Shown in pieces: positions 43,701 to 55,400 of a DNA stretch of 64,000 nt. Source of the stretch: Stagonosporopsis chrysanthemi (Eukaryota > Ascomycota > Dothideomycetes > Pleosporales > Didymellaceae); assembly GCA_022560025.1 (NCBI GenBank), contig JAFISE010000075.1, positions 62,001 through 126,000 on the forward strand, in the 5' to 3' direction. The position numbers were made by a program, and so were the translations under genes. Positions within the stretch are counted from its first letter, which is position 1, and each line of letters opens with the position of its first letter. Below the pieces are notes generated by a model that searched no databases, had not been told where the DNA came from, and saw nothing but the letters and a program-made list of their open reading frames with translations.

Positions 43701-44258
43701 ATTTCATCGACTTTCCTCCCACAGGCGCAAGCACAGCACGGGCGTCTCATCATAACTCCCCTGCACCCACCTCCGGCGCTTCGTCTAACAGAAACGTACA
43801 CCTACTGGTGGATCTGTCAGATGATCAAAGGAGCATCATCGGAGTCGCCGTCAAGTGCATCAACGCTGCTATTCAGAGTACGATCGCTTTTGACCGTGTT
43901 GGCGCCGCCCCAGAGAGCAAGTATGTCAAGTTTGACGCCAACGCCCGTACCCGTCGACTGGTAGTCACCAACATCTTTGGCACAATGCATGCGTAAGTAA
44001 CGAATCGGACACTCCGCAATTTCACTTTGAACTAACAATCCCAGCCAATTCGGAAACATGCTCGTCCTTTGCGCAGTCTTCAAATCTCAACTCTGCAGGT
44101 ATCTGCCGCGAGACACTCAGCTTACCAAGCAGAACCTGACCCTCCTAATGGACCGAACTTGCAAGGTTCTCGGCGAGATTGCACCGAACTCTCCAATCCT
44201 GGAGATGGATCTTAAGATCCTCCGCAACGTCCGAAAACAACTGGATCTGTACCCATGA
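40736..44258 (+). CDS. Zn2Cys6 fungal transcription factor
   Basis: Four exons: 40736-41577, 41636-43434, 43482-43992, 44045-44258 (introns 58, 47, 52 bp), 1121 aa. The first 230 residues are Pro/His/Ser-rich and disordered, with a short basic stretch (KRPRLD) near the start. The zinc cluster is at about residues 245-273 (ACNHCRTRKQKCDEARPCQFC...C), spacing C-x2-C-x6-C-x5-C-x2-C-x6-C, preceded by basic IRRKQVRATQ. A short coiled segment follows (SMMQLQDSVNDIGEVLKNLV), then a Ser/Pro linker. The fungal-specific transcription factor domain (middle homology region) begins about LYDSYIENIHKLHPFMN and runs to the C-terminus (ALYLSQFARVLESWSWI, CVYWTCLQLESDI, YYGSIYVILRPYL). It is a nuclear DNA-binding regulator; target genes are unknown. 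It is flanked by long gene-free stretches on both sides. Confidence 0.9.
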
Positions 44259-46422
44259 TCGCCACCAATCAGCCAATATGCTTCGAGAGATTGCTTGGAT
44301 ATACCCCATTTGGGCGGATATGAATCCCGACAGCCGCCACCGCTTAGCGCGCATTTTTTGTATACATTGTATCGTTTTGCATTTACGTCGGCGCATAGCA
44401 TCAATCTTTTTTCCTTGTTCAGGCACTACATACTCACATGGGCGGAATAGCGCTGAGTCTTTTGCGTATACCACGATCATCAACACGAGGAGACCCTGGG
44501 TGGGGTCATTTTACTTTTACGCGACTTATTCATATGCCTAGCCTGTAGGGGAGCACGAGGCGAACTGACTGGGAGGAATCGTTTAGAAACTTTAAAGGGA
44601 CGTCACTGTCTCGAACTGGAAATGCCGTTTGAGCTCGGAATCGGATTCCATCTTGTCTGCCTAAGCGCCCCTATACGGCCTTAGTGCTCATTTTGTTAGT
44701 TAGCTAACGGCCGTTCCTCGGTGCACCTATTGAATACACGTTTTGCACGATATAGATGGTTGGTTATCAACGCGGCAGCAGTGGAGGAGCTCACGCACCT
44801 CACAGCTGAACTTAATAGATGTGAAAATATTAAACTCTGTCGTTCAATAATGAGAGACTTGTCCGTCGTCTTCGCAGCGTTACTGGCTGCGTGGCTAACC
44901 AGTTCGTCCATGTCAGCGCGCACCGCTATTGCCTGGCGTAGTTACAATTGGTCCAGCACGTCGGGTATTGCTCTTGATCGCAGTGCTTGCTACATACGGT
45001 GTTCGCGAACGCGAAACTTGCACTTGGCTACAGTGAACTTAATCGCTATTGTCTGCATCTCAAAGACCAGCAAGTAAATTCCACCAGCGGGAGAGCCGCT
45101 GCGCTAATCACTCCAATCTCCTCGCCGACGATGATCCTGCCGCTGTCTCAACTACATGTAGTTGGAGTTGGCGACGTCGCAGCCCAACTTTGACAACTCA
45201 GAAAGGCACTATCCGGGTACACGTTGGCCTAGCCTGTCACTTGATGCGGTGACGTCTCGGTTCCTGGTGCAAGCCACTGCGTGTGCGGTCGGGAACTAAC
45301 ACGACCGAACCATGGTACTCAAGACGGTAACAGCTTCCGCCCACAGCCTCGACCGCTGCTGGCCGCCGGAAAGGCTCCACACTGGGCGCATCCTGGGATA
45401 TGAAGCCAAGACAGTGTCTCTGCTGAGCGGTTCACGGGAGTTGCGTGTGAATTGCGACTATCCGTCGTCACAAAGTGTACTACGCACGGGTTTGCCCTCC
45501 ATGCGCTATTGGGGAATTTTTCCTACTACGTCGATCACCCTAAGTCCCGCTGTATGCCGGTAAGTAGCAGCATGTAGGGAAAGTGTGAGCGCCTCGATCA
45601 TCACATACGAATGCGAAGTGATCGGATTCCCCGAGACATTCGTGACATATCGAACAACAATCGATGTTTTACTACTTTTGGACTGGAGACAGCTCCTAGC
45701 GCGGACATGACGCGCTTTTCTAACAACCTGCGGCGATATGGACTGATTTATGGGTTGACAGTCGAGACGGATGCTCCTGCCCAACGTCGCGCAACCTTAA
45801 AACGTACCAAACTCTCAACACGGGCTAGTGTCACGCATCTACGCAAATCATCGGCACAGGTGTGCTCTCCGCGATATCAACCTTCGCTGGTAATTTGCGT
45901 CTCGCTCCAGCCCCCCAGCGTGCTCTGGCCTCGAGCAGAGACCGCCATTCATTTCCACGAATCGCCTGTTGACTAGAGCTGGTATTGGGCGATATCAAGG
46001 GCAGGCCCCAGCGAGTTATAACAAGCATACGCAAGAAGGAAAGGGTAATCGAATCGCATCGGTTGACGATCCCGAGTTGCAACAGACCACAGTACATACT
46101 TGGCGTTCGCTAAACCATTCCCTAGAACAGTGCTTCAGGCACGGGCGTGCAAATGGATCTCCCGCCGATAACGAAGGAACGATAAACCGTGACAGTAGAC
46201 GATAACCACCTCAGCCATGCAGACGACGACATCTCCGGAACTCCGGGCGCGCCCAGGGTCGTGAAGCAAATGCAGGCGTCAGACATGTAAGCAGAAAGAG
46301 CAGGGAATGTTGCATGATTGCTTTTGGGCGTGGAGATCGCCTACAATATGCATCCCAACCCACGTGCCGTAATCGTCAAGGCGATCACAACAACGTCAGC
46401 AGCCTCAGTTGCGCTCTAGACG

Positions 46423-46442
46423 CCTTCACGCCTTCACGCCTC
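46423..46442. repeat. Short tandem repeat CGCCTTCA
   Basis: Two and a half copies of an 8-9 bp unit within the gene-free region. Confidence 0.7.
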
Positions 46443-47254
46443 ACAGCCTTATGCTGCACGCCAGCGCATTCGGCGACGTGCGTGGTACCACAGCGTCAAC
46501 CGAGCCGGGGCCAAACACTCTACCCAACCACCAACGCCTCAGAACGCCATGTAACCATTGCAGGCACAAAAGCAAGACGTATGCGCAGGTAGTACGAAGA
46601 GAATGTCAAAATGCAGTTCTGGGACTGCTCCCGGTGCGTGCTTCCAATCGCGTATGAGAATACTGTTCCTCACCGATCAGAGACACGGGAGGGCCCTTCG
46701 CCAGACCGTTTGCGCCTTCCTTTAAGCGAAGCTAAACGGTCTGAGACGTGCTTGGCGGTAATGGAGACGTAGGAGAAGACGACCGCGAAGGATCGAGGTC
46801 TGCGCTTACAACCTCTATCAGATGTCAGTGAGTTGATGTCGGTGCACCATGCCGCCGCAAGCACATGCTGCAGGAGGGATACCTCGATGCGGCGAAGGAT
46901 GAAACATATCAATAGTGATTGCATCGCATACAATAAGTCAAAGAAGTGATCTTGGGCATCGACTCCGTGCAAATAACGGGCTCTGTATGTAGCTCGCGCA
47001 ACAGCCCCGGAGCAGACCGTAACCTGCATCTGTCAAACCTTACCATGAGACGCAAGATCTCTCTCGATGCCGGATCAAGAAACAGGTTCCCCCGTGCCCA
47101 TGTCCTTGCACACTCAAGATGCACCATCATCACTCGCCTGCGACGCCCAGCGCCTACCCTGCTGCTGACGACACGTTCAAACACGCGTACCAACGCGAGT
47201 AGATTGACCGCTCGTCTTCGTGCGATTCCTGCAGCCTCATTTCATTTCCAGGCT

Positions 47255-47284
47255 GCAGCACAGTCGCAGCACAGTCGCAGCATG
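47255..47284. repeat. Short tandem repeat GCAGCACAGTC
   Basis: Two full and one partial copy of an 11-bp unit within the gene-free region. Confidence 0.75.
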
Positions 47285-48298
47285 GCAAGGCATACCACGA
47301 GCCAATATCAGCCCACATAATTTCTCCGGCCCTCCTTCACCGTCACGTCCTGCCGAGGCTCCACTTGCGCTGTATCTTGGTCGCGAAATGTCGATCCAGA
47401 GATAGATAGGGTCCGCTTGCATGCATCCGAGCCGTGCATGCAATGTCCCAGTAGATTGTCATGCCACGATGCCAAACCGACATGGGGCTCCTCACCGCAA
47501 GCAGCAGTCTTGTAACCCGGCGTCCACGCGATGCAGCGCGTTACAGGTAGAGGAGCACGGTAGATACTCCGTTTGTCATTGTCTGGCTTTCACTGTACGG
47601 GCTATGTGGTACATGCCTTCAATAGTACATATGTCGAGGAGGGCCCGAGTTGCCTGCAGCAGGGAGCCAGGATCCGCGAATTCCTATCCGGGGGGCAGTC
47701 GACATGTCGGCCCGCGGTTTCAGATCATGCGTGTTCTTCTCGGATTCGCGATCGAGTGCACGTGTCTGTACCGGGCGGGCGCTGTGCCTGCTTCCCGCGA
47801 GCAGCGGCGTGATCGTTTACCATGGCAGTCGGTAGTCCTCAGCCGGTAGCCGCACGTGCGCGGCCGTATTTTGAAGATTAACAACGACGCGCAGCCGTGC
47901 ATACGGCCGCAGACGGTCCGGCTTTGGGTTCTAGACATTCACGAGTGTCTGTTCGACGGTGTGGATGCAATCCAAAGCTAATCTGGGAGGAGTGGACATG
48001 TAGGTACGCAAGCAACGGCTTGGGAGCCAACAACGGTCGGACTGAGATGGATCTGCGTGGACTTGTGGAGTAAGACATTGTGGAGAAACCAGAGTAAGTT
48101 GTCAATGCATCGTCTTGCATGTATTTGGTAGTCGACACAGTATTTCAACAAATACTTGGATTTCGTGCTTGGACTCAAACCGAACAGAGTGGTATATATT
48201 GGATCTCTAAGTGATAACACTGCTTTCTTGTGGCGAGTAGGTAGATTATCAAAACGCTCAATGGTTCATTCCAAGGTCATAACTGGTGCAAACAACGC

Positions 48299-50663
48299 TC
48301 ATCCCTCTTTCCTGACCACGCCAGTATTGGTCCTGACATCAAACTCCACCCACCGACTCCTTCCTTCTCTACCTTTACTGCCTCGACTCACATCAATAGG
48401 CCCAGGATTCATGACCGTGCACCCGCAGTACTTCACCACGAACGCTGGTGCCTCACTGTCTGCTAGCACAAGGCTAGTCGGTAGCGGATACAGACCAAGT
48501 GCATGCGCAAAGTCCCAGTGCAGCGGTCTCGCAGAGAGTGGGAAGGGACTCAGATGGGATTGAGAGAGGATGGTTCGAGTGAGTGCTCTCGCAGTTTGCG
48601 TGTCTGTGTCGACAGGCGGTTCATGATGCGGTTGTAGGGTTTGCGGCGCAGGAAGATCGATGTCCATAGCTTCGTTGATATCATGCTCTGGCGCGAACGG
48701 TAGCTCGTCTTCGTCTTCTAGCTGCGGTTTGGGAAAGCGAATGGATGTACGATGGAGTCGACCTGCGAGATCGTCGCGCAGAATTGCCATTTCGCCTTTA
48801 ACTCCGAACCACGATAGCCGTGAGGGATTCGATGTCCAGATGACTTCACCTTCTTTCCCTTTCGCACGCCCGCCACCCCAGACTTCCCTGTTCGCTTCTG
48901 CCACGGTACGGCGTATTCGGTTTGTGAACAGCGCCGGGACGGCTTTCCGAGGCAATGGTGTTGCGGCGCCAGCAGAGAAGGCGCTGGGCCACGCATCATT
49001 GTCACCCGGCACAAAGACGAGCGATGTATGTGCGATAAGAGTCTGAAAGTCTGAGAGGACGGATGCAAGTGCATCGAAGTGCTCTTTGTATTCTATGCTC
49101 CCCGCGCCAGGAACACCGGCAAGTGTGGCTTTGGACGAAAAGTTGCCCATGAGAACAATGGCGAGGGGGTATATGGGGTTGGGGTTTGCTTGAGATGGAG
49201 AGTATGTGCGAAGAAGGCTACGGAGAGCGCTGAGAGTGGATGGGGTATCAAGGTGAAGATCCGAGGCGATGACGATGTTGTGTGGTGAGGTGGAGGTGAG
49301 GAGGTTGGTTGCTATGCGATTCATGCGTGCTCCTGTTGCTCTTTGTGAACCAAGGCCGAGGAAGTCTGTCCAGCCGAATGCTGGGCCTTGAAGACTGCTC
49401 TTGTCGATCTCGTCAATGCCACCAAGGGTTGCTGTCCGTCGCTCGCATGGAGGATGGCCAACTGAGAAGGCGAGGAACTTGCCTCCTATTGTGCCACCAA
49501 TGCCTCCTGTTCCCCCAAGATTGGATGAGCTGGCACCGTTGTCTTCTTCATAGCTTCCGTCGACGAGAACAATCATGCCAGGTGCGAAATATGCACCGTT
49601 CTCCGGTATGGGTCGCGCGTGCTGGATGTCCAATGCTATCGTGCCGGTAAGATCGGAGAGAGACAGAGCTCCTGTTGGCGATACCACAAGCATACCCAAG
49701 AGCAGGTGAGTGCTCCCTGTCCGTCCCAGAAGATTGGCGATGGGAGTGATGGTGTTTGCCTGAGATGCAGCGATAGAGCCGGTTCTGCTCAGGGTGGCTG
49801 ATCGAGCAGTGCTGAAAGTGGGTGTCTGGAATGTTTCGTTACGCAGGATGCGCTGGTGCACGATGTGGTAGCGTTGACGGAAGAGCTCAGTCTTGTGCGA
49901 GGGATTGGGAAAGAGGGATGGTTTCGAGGCAGACCTGGAGAGGTTAGCAGCATGTCAATCCCAGCCAGACATCATCTCACTTCTCAAAATGTCTCTGCGA
50001 CACATTGTAGACCAGCTTCGGCTGCTCAAACGACCCAGTGACCTTGACCCATTCGCGCGGATCTTGGGGCAGCTCTTCCTCATCGTCCTTGTCTTGGACG
50101 TCCAGACTCGATATGCCAAAGCTCGAAGTGGCATCCAGTGCTGGTCGCGACGGCAAGGCATTTTGCTCAGGCCCAAGGTTGAAGCTGCTTTGCCTGCCAA
50201 GGCTGGAGCCCTGGGTGACTCTCCCTCCTTCCATAGCGCCCTCTAGGGTGCGCAGAATGCTCTTGAAGATATCCTTATCACCTTCAACAATGACTTGGCC
50301 CCCACACTTCTTCCAGCTCTTCGCAACTTCCTCCAGCACTTTCTCGGCGAGGCCTTCCTCGCGCCATCCTGAGCCACAGTGCTTTCCGATGAAGGTAGCT
50401 AGTGCTTGGAGCGCTGATGATGTGAGAGTGAGGTTATGCTTCTTGGTGAAGGTACGGAAAGCAAGCGGTCGCAGCGTCGCTGGAGGCAGCAGTATGGGCA
50501 AGACGGTGGATTTTGCCTTGGGTGCAAGTGCAGGTGGGGCGCGTATCGGAGCGGTTCTGCGGGGGTGGATAGGATGGACTGGCGTGCCAAATGCTGGCGA
50601 CGAGGAGGGAATTGGGTTTGCGGGTACTGCCGAGGGCTTCTCTGGTCGTCGTGCCGTCGCCAT
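48299..50663 (-). CDS. dpb2: DNA polymerase epsilon subunit B (Dpb2)
   Basis: Two exons (50663-49981 and 49934-48299; intron 46 bp with CTAAC branch point), 772 aa. Dpb2 is the essential B-subunit of the leading-strand polymerase and links it to the CMG/GINS helicase. The N-terminal segment (ILLPPATLRPLAFRTFTKKHNLTLTSSALQAL) is the Dpb2 N-terminal helical region. The splice joins to LFRQRYHIVHQRILRN, a hallmark of the family. The OB-fold region follows (THLLLGMLVVSPTGALSL), then the inactive calcineurin-like phosphoesterase domain (IVIASDLHLDTP, LMGNF, LVFVPGDNDAW). The normal phosphatase metal ligands are partly replaced, as is known for polymerase B-subunits. It is head-to-head with the NASP/Hif1-type chaperone gene. 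Confidence 0.93.
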
Positions 50664-50897
50664 GTCGAGGTCTTGTGCGTGTTTTGATCTAGTCGGCCGG
50701 ACATCCAGTTCGAGGCTTAATTGATGTCGGACGCGCCTGACGCGACGCGTCTTGCGCTAGCGCTCGTACCAAAGAGCTTTCCCGCTCACCTCCCATACAC
50801 TACCACAACACAACGTTACAAGATTTCGGCCTATAGACCTGTAGACCGCGGTCGCATTACCTCCAGGAATACTATCCAAGCTCTCTCAACACGCAGC
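50664..50897. promoter_or_regulatory. Shared divergent promoter of dpb2 and the histone chaperone gene
   Basis: 234 bp between the two start codons. It contains three ACGCG cores at 50731, 50740 and 50745; the last is a full ACGCGT (MCB element, the MBF site used by G1/S genes in yeasts). Binding and cell-cycle control are inferred. Confidence 0.5.
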
Positions 50898-52274
50898 ATG
50901 GCCGAACCCACGAATGAACCGCTTGCGCCTGTCGCCGAGACGGAGGAGCTGCCCAAGACCAAGGAGAAACTCGACGAGCTCACGCAGGCCGCCTCTCTGC
51001 AGTACTCGCTGAAGAACTTCTCTGCCGCTGCCGACCACTATGCTGATGCGGTCGAGATCCAGGCCGAGCTCAACGGCGAGATGGCCCCGGAGAATGCCGA
51101 GCTGCTCTTCTATTACGGTCGCGCCCTTTACAAAGTCGCCGTTGCTAAGAGCGATGTGCTCGGAAACAAGGCCTCCCAAGAAGACCAGAAGAAGAAGAAA
51201 AAAATCAAAAAGGAAGCGAAGGCAGAAGCATCATCCTCAGCCACCAACGGCGCAAAGACAGAGCTCGCAACAGAGACAACAGCGCCCAAGCCTGCGTCCA
51301 CATACTTTCAGCTCACTGGCGACGAGAACTGGGACGACTCGGATGACGAAGATGAGGACGAAGGCGATGCCGAGCACGAGGAAGAAGAAGACGACTTCGC
51401 AAACGCATACGAGACCTTTGAGCTGGCCCGCGTCCTCTACCAGAAACAACTAGACGCTCAGTCCGACGCTACAACGGCAGGCAAGGGCAAAGCAACTGCA
51501 ACACTCTCACCGGCAGAGCGCGCCATCAAGGAAAAGATCGCAGACTGCCACGGCTTCCTCGTCGAGATCTCATTGGAGAACGAGCGCTTTCACGACGCCG
51601 TTGCCGATGCCCGCTCATCTCTTGCGCTTCAAGAAGAGCTCAACCCCTTCGAGCACGAGAACGTCACCGAGTCACACTATTCCCTGTCTCTAGCGCTAGA
51701 GTTCGCGTCCGTTAGCAAGATCAGGGAAGATCAAGCAGGCGCGGAGAGGCAACAAGATGCCGACGCTGGGCAACAGGTCGAGGATGATAAGGACGGCATT
51801 GATTGGGAGCTGAGGAATGAAGCAGCAAAACACACCGACCTCGCCATCCAATCGCTACAAGTTCGTCTGAAAAAAGAGGAGGCTGCCATCGCCGGCGACA
51901 CGCTCACCAACACACAGAAGAAGGAGAAGAGGACCGTCATCGAAGACAAGAAGGCCATGTTGGAAGAGCTGCAAGGCCGATTGAAAGATCTCAAGCTCGA
52001 CCCCACCAAACAGGAGTATGACACCATCGACCAATCAGTCGTGCAAGGTCTGTTTGGCAGCCTGCTCGGTGCGGACAAAGCGAAGCAACAAGAGATCCTC
52101 AAGGAGGCGAGCGCAAAGGCAAATGATGTGAGTCAGGTGGTCAGGAAGAAGGCAAAGCCGGCGCCTGCCGCGCCAAAACCGGCTGCTGAGGCATCAGGCA
52201 GCGGGAAGAGGAAGCTTGAGGTCGAAGACCATGTCGCAAACGGAAAGAGGAATAAGACTGAGGAGCCTGCATGA
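50898..52274 (+). CDS. NASP/Hif1/Sim3-type histone chaperone (SHNi-TPR)
   Basis: Single exon, 458 aa from the ATG at 50898. Tetratricopeptide units are visible: QAASLQYSLKNFSAAADHYADAVEIQ, then APENAELLFYYGRALYKVA, AYETFELARVLYQ, and after the acidic region ADCHGFLVEISLENERFHDAVADARSSL. The TPR array is interrupted by a Lys-rich segment and a long acidic DDEDEDEGDAEHEEEE run, the interruption that defines SHNi-TPR histone H3/H4 chaperones. A coiled LQVRLKKEE...LEELQGRLKDL follows, and a C-terminal basic tract with KRKLEV looks like a nuclear localisation signal. The role is H3-H4 escort, with Hat1 in yeast and centromeric H3 in fission yeast. An in-frame ATG at 50724 would add 58 residues without TPR character, so the downstream start is preferred. 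Confidence 0.9.
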   Translation: MAEPTNEPLAPVAETEELPKTKEKLDELTQAASLQYSLKNFSAAADHYADAVEIQAELNGEMAPENAELLFYYGRALYKVAVAKSDVLGNKASQEDQKKKKKIKKEAKAEASSSATNGAKTELATETTAPKPASTYFQLTGDENWDDSDDEDEDEGDAEHEEEEDDFANAYETFELARVLYQKQLDAQSDATTAGKGKATATLSPAERAIKEKIADCHGFLVEISLENERFHDAVADARSSLALQEELNPFEHENVTESHYSLSLALEFASVSKIREDQAGAERQQDADAGQQVEDDKDGIDWELRNEAAKHTDLAIQSLQVRLKKEEAAIAGDTLTNTQKKEKRTVIEDKKAMLEELQGRLKDLKLDPTKQEYDTIDQSVVQGLFGSLLGADKAKQQEILKEASAKANDVSQVVRKKAKPAPAAPKPAAEASGSGKRKLEVEDHVANGKRNKTEEPA

Positions 52275-52488
52275 GTGGACTCGAGTGATGCTCCGGTATG
52301 GTCTGGATCCCTTTCCTTCAGGTTTTAACAATTTCGCTGCATAGATACCACAAAAGTACAGCATCATTCTGCAATGGAATGAAACAGCAAACCCATACGT
52401 CTATGTGCTACTCACTATACAGCTTAATACCACCAGCCGCAATGTCAGAAACGCCTTCAATGCGTAAACATGCTCATACACGCACACC

Positions 52489-55400
52489 CTACAACTCATC
52501 TTTCCTCCTCTCCTCATCCTTCTCCTTCTTCTCCCTCACCTGCTCCTCAGCCTGTACATCCACCACGTCCTCATGCTCGTTCTCGCCCCTGATCCGCTTC
52601 GCAAGCGCCGCAATCTCGTCGTCATACACAATCCACTCGGGGATCTGCCTCTTCGCGCGGTCTAGCTTCGGCTCCTTTGTCTGCGGGTTATTACACAGAT
52701 CAATCGTCTTCGCCGTTGCCAGATCTGCGTCCGCGCACCATGTCTCGCACCACAGCCACTCCTGCGGCAGCGAGTGGATGGGCAGGTTGAACTGCATGTT
52801 ATTCGGCAGGTCCTGGTCGAGGTTGCTCAAACTGTTGGGGTCGGCAGACAGGCTGTGATATTGCTGGCGCAGGCGGTCGCCGGCCGCGAGTTTGCGGAAG
52901 CGGTTCAGATCCACGACGTACAGGGCGGAGATGTGGTAGGGTTTTCCGCGCAGGAAGTTGGCCCAGTAGCCTGTCTTCCAGAAGCGGAAGCCTTCCATTT
53001 CTGTGCGTGAGTCGCCCATCGGTGTGAAACCGTATGGCGCGCCTTGTAAGTCATGTGTCACGAGCTCGTACATGTCGGTGCGCACAATCTGATCAGCATC
53101 GACAAAGATAACTTTGTCGAGATCGAGTGGAAAGAGCACGTCGAGGAAGAGAATCTTGTAGCCCCAGATCTCGCGCTGCTTTTCCGACTGTTGGCGGAGC
53201 CAGTGCGGCCATTTGTAAGTAACAAGTTCGTACTTGAAGCCGTACTCTGCAGCCATATGAGGCAGAAAATGCTTGAATGAGGGCGAAAGGAACTGTTCGA
53301 TGAACCAGAACTTGACGGTGTGCTCGGTATGCTTCATGACAGATAGCATCATGATGTTCAGCATGCGTTCGTAGAGGTGACCGGAGGCTACGGAGAAGAT
53401 GTTGATATCGGCCTGTGCCTTTGCAGGCTTTGCGCCGGCCAGAAGCTCTGCACCCTTCTTAAAGACCTTCTCGCTGTTGAAGTTAAGCCCGATCTTGCCC
53501 AATAGCATATTCACCGTCTCGCTGCCTTTACTTGCGAGCTCCGAGACGACTGACCCTTCATCTGCAAGGATATCAGCTTCTTCCTGCCCTGGCTTACGGG
53601 ACAGCCGAGGAAACAGTGTTGTGCCTTGGAAGCTCATCAGTACGAGTTCGTCTGACTCGTCGTTAGATTGAGCGGCCCAGCTTTTAGCTCCAGCACTGTC
53701 GAGCGAGAAGATTTCCCGAGACTTTCCCTTCTTCAGCTGTATGCTGTAGAAACCAGGGTTCGCCTTGAATTGAAAGTACCCGAGATTGGCCATGATAATC
53801 GTGTCCGCAAAGTGTGGCTCCTTATCTGTAGAGAGCACAACCTCAGCGCCGCGGGGCGGCTGACCGCTATTGGTAGTATCACGGGAGTGACCTTCAATAA
53901 GGATGCTTTCAAGTCCATAGACTGCGTCGATGTCGGCTCCAGCAGGTAGAGAACTGAGCTTAATATTGTCGAGATCATGGACAGATTCTTCTGGGGCAAC
54001 AAGCCATGATGGTGGTACGTCCATGCCCAGGTTCAGGAGGGCCTTCTTTGGAATTCCCTTGAACTGAGCCTTGAAATTGTCCACTGAACCGTCTGCGTTG
54101 AACCTTGGTTTGGAGCCGAGCAGGTATCGGTAAAATCGCTTGACAGGCAGCTCCTGCAACATCTGCTTAGGGTTCAGGAAGAGCTGGAGGTAAGTGCCGT
54201 CCATCTCACTCAACGTGTTCAAGATTGGAACCCACCTCTGTGCTTGCTCGGTCGCGGGATCGATAGATGCAACAATCTGGAAGATCGCAGTCTCCTTTGT
54301 TCCCTTGGTGATGGCGGTGTAATCGGAAGTCCAGTTGCTGAATGCACTCGTCCTCAAAGTCGATGTTGTCTCGAAGATGCCCTCAGGAACGTCAGAGACA
54401 GCAGAGAGGGCTACAAGAGACTGGATCTTAGCCGCGTCGAATGGCGTTGCGATCTTTGATGTCAAACGTAGGTCCTCCAGAGCATGATTGAGAGGCTCAA
54501 TACGTTTGCTCGTTTCGTAGGATACAAGAGTCTCGATGTCATCTCTGGAGAAGACCTTCTCCTCGGGGATGGGTCCCACGAAACGTCCATTGATAAGCAC
54601 GGCGAGTTGACCCGATTTCAGCTCAAGCTCTTCAAGCAAAGACTCGGCAGATTTGCGCAGACGTAGGGTTCTGGGTGGTGTTGGAGCCAAGGCCACTTCA
54701 TTGTCCAGAAGTTCCAGAAGCTTGATGCTATCGAGTTGGCGCTTAGACTTGATAAAGGTGTCCAAGAGCTCCTCTGAGATGCCAGACTGCTCCCCATTTG
54801 AGTTCTGTACCATAACGACTTCGACATTCGGGTTGGCTTGACGATACTGAGCCACAGATTTAAGAAGAGCCAAACCAGGGGTGGTGTCGAAGTCGCCAAA
54901 TACCGTAAGATGTGCCCAGTCGTTCTTGCTGGCAGATTTTGCGGCCTCGACACGAGGGTACTTCGCAAAGAGCTCGCCGTACTTTTCCTCGAATTCGGCC
55001 ATATTAACAAGCTTGATCTCTTTCTCGTTTTCTGGAATGATGAAAGGGTTGCGCTCGGCTGCGGCTTGAAGCAGGAACTGCTGTGGTACCCAGCTATCGT
55101 CTTTGAGATCACCATCGAAAACAGCCTTCTGTATCAGACGGAGATCCATACTGATACGTTGGCTAAGCTCAGACAGCCAATTTTCGCCTTGAGCAACCGG
55201 CACGCCATTCACGATTGCTGGAGCATTGGGACCATTTGCTGCGAGACGTTTCAGGTAATGCTTGGCATTCGCAACGCGCTCACCAAGAGCCTCCGATGTT
55301 AGAATCTCTTCGAACTCGATCGTTTCACGGTCTTTTCGAAGTGTGGCTGAGTTGATAGCAGTTTCGAAACTGGTCTTGTCGGCTTTTGATAGCTTCTTTG

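Larger units (their letters stand above)
44259..48298. other. 4-kb gene-free region
   Basis: Between the stops of the Zn2Cys6 gene (plus) and dpb2 (minus), so it should need no promoter for either gene. All open frames are short, mutually overlapping and without domains. Base composition is not strongly AT-rich and I see no terminal repeats, reverse transcriptase, transposase or RIP-like decay. Small tandem repeats occur at 46423-46442 (CGCCTTCA) and 47255-47284 (GCAGCACAGTC). It could hold a non-coding RNA or very old relics; nothing can be shown from sequence alone. Confidence 0.6.

Noticed and set aside
28712..44258. Secondary-metabolite cluster around the P450 and Zn2Cys6 regulator
   Set aside because: No polyketide synthase, NRPS, terpene or other backbone enzyme in the window, and neighbours are housekeeping genes.
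44259..48298. Search for transposon relics or RIP signatures
   Set aside because: No transposase or reverse transcriptase fragments, no terminal repeats, no marked AT enrichment.
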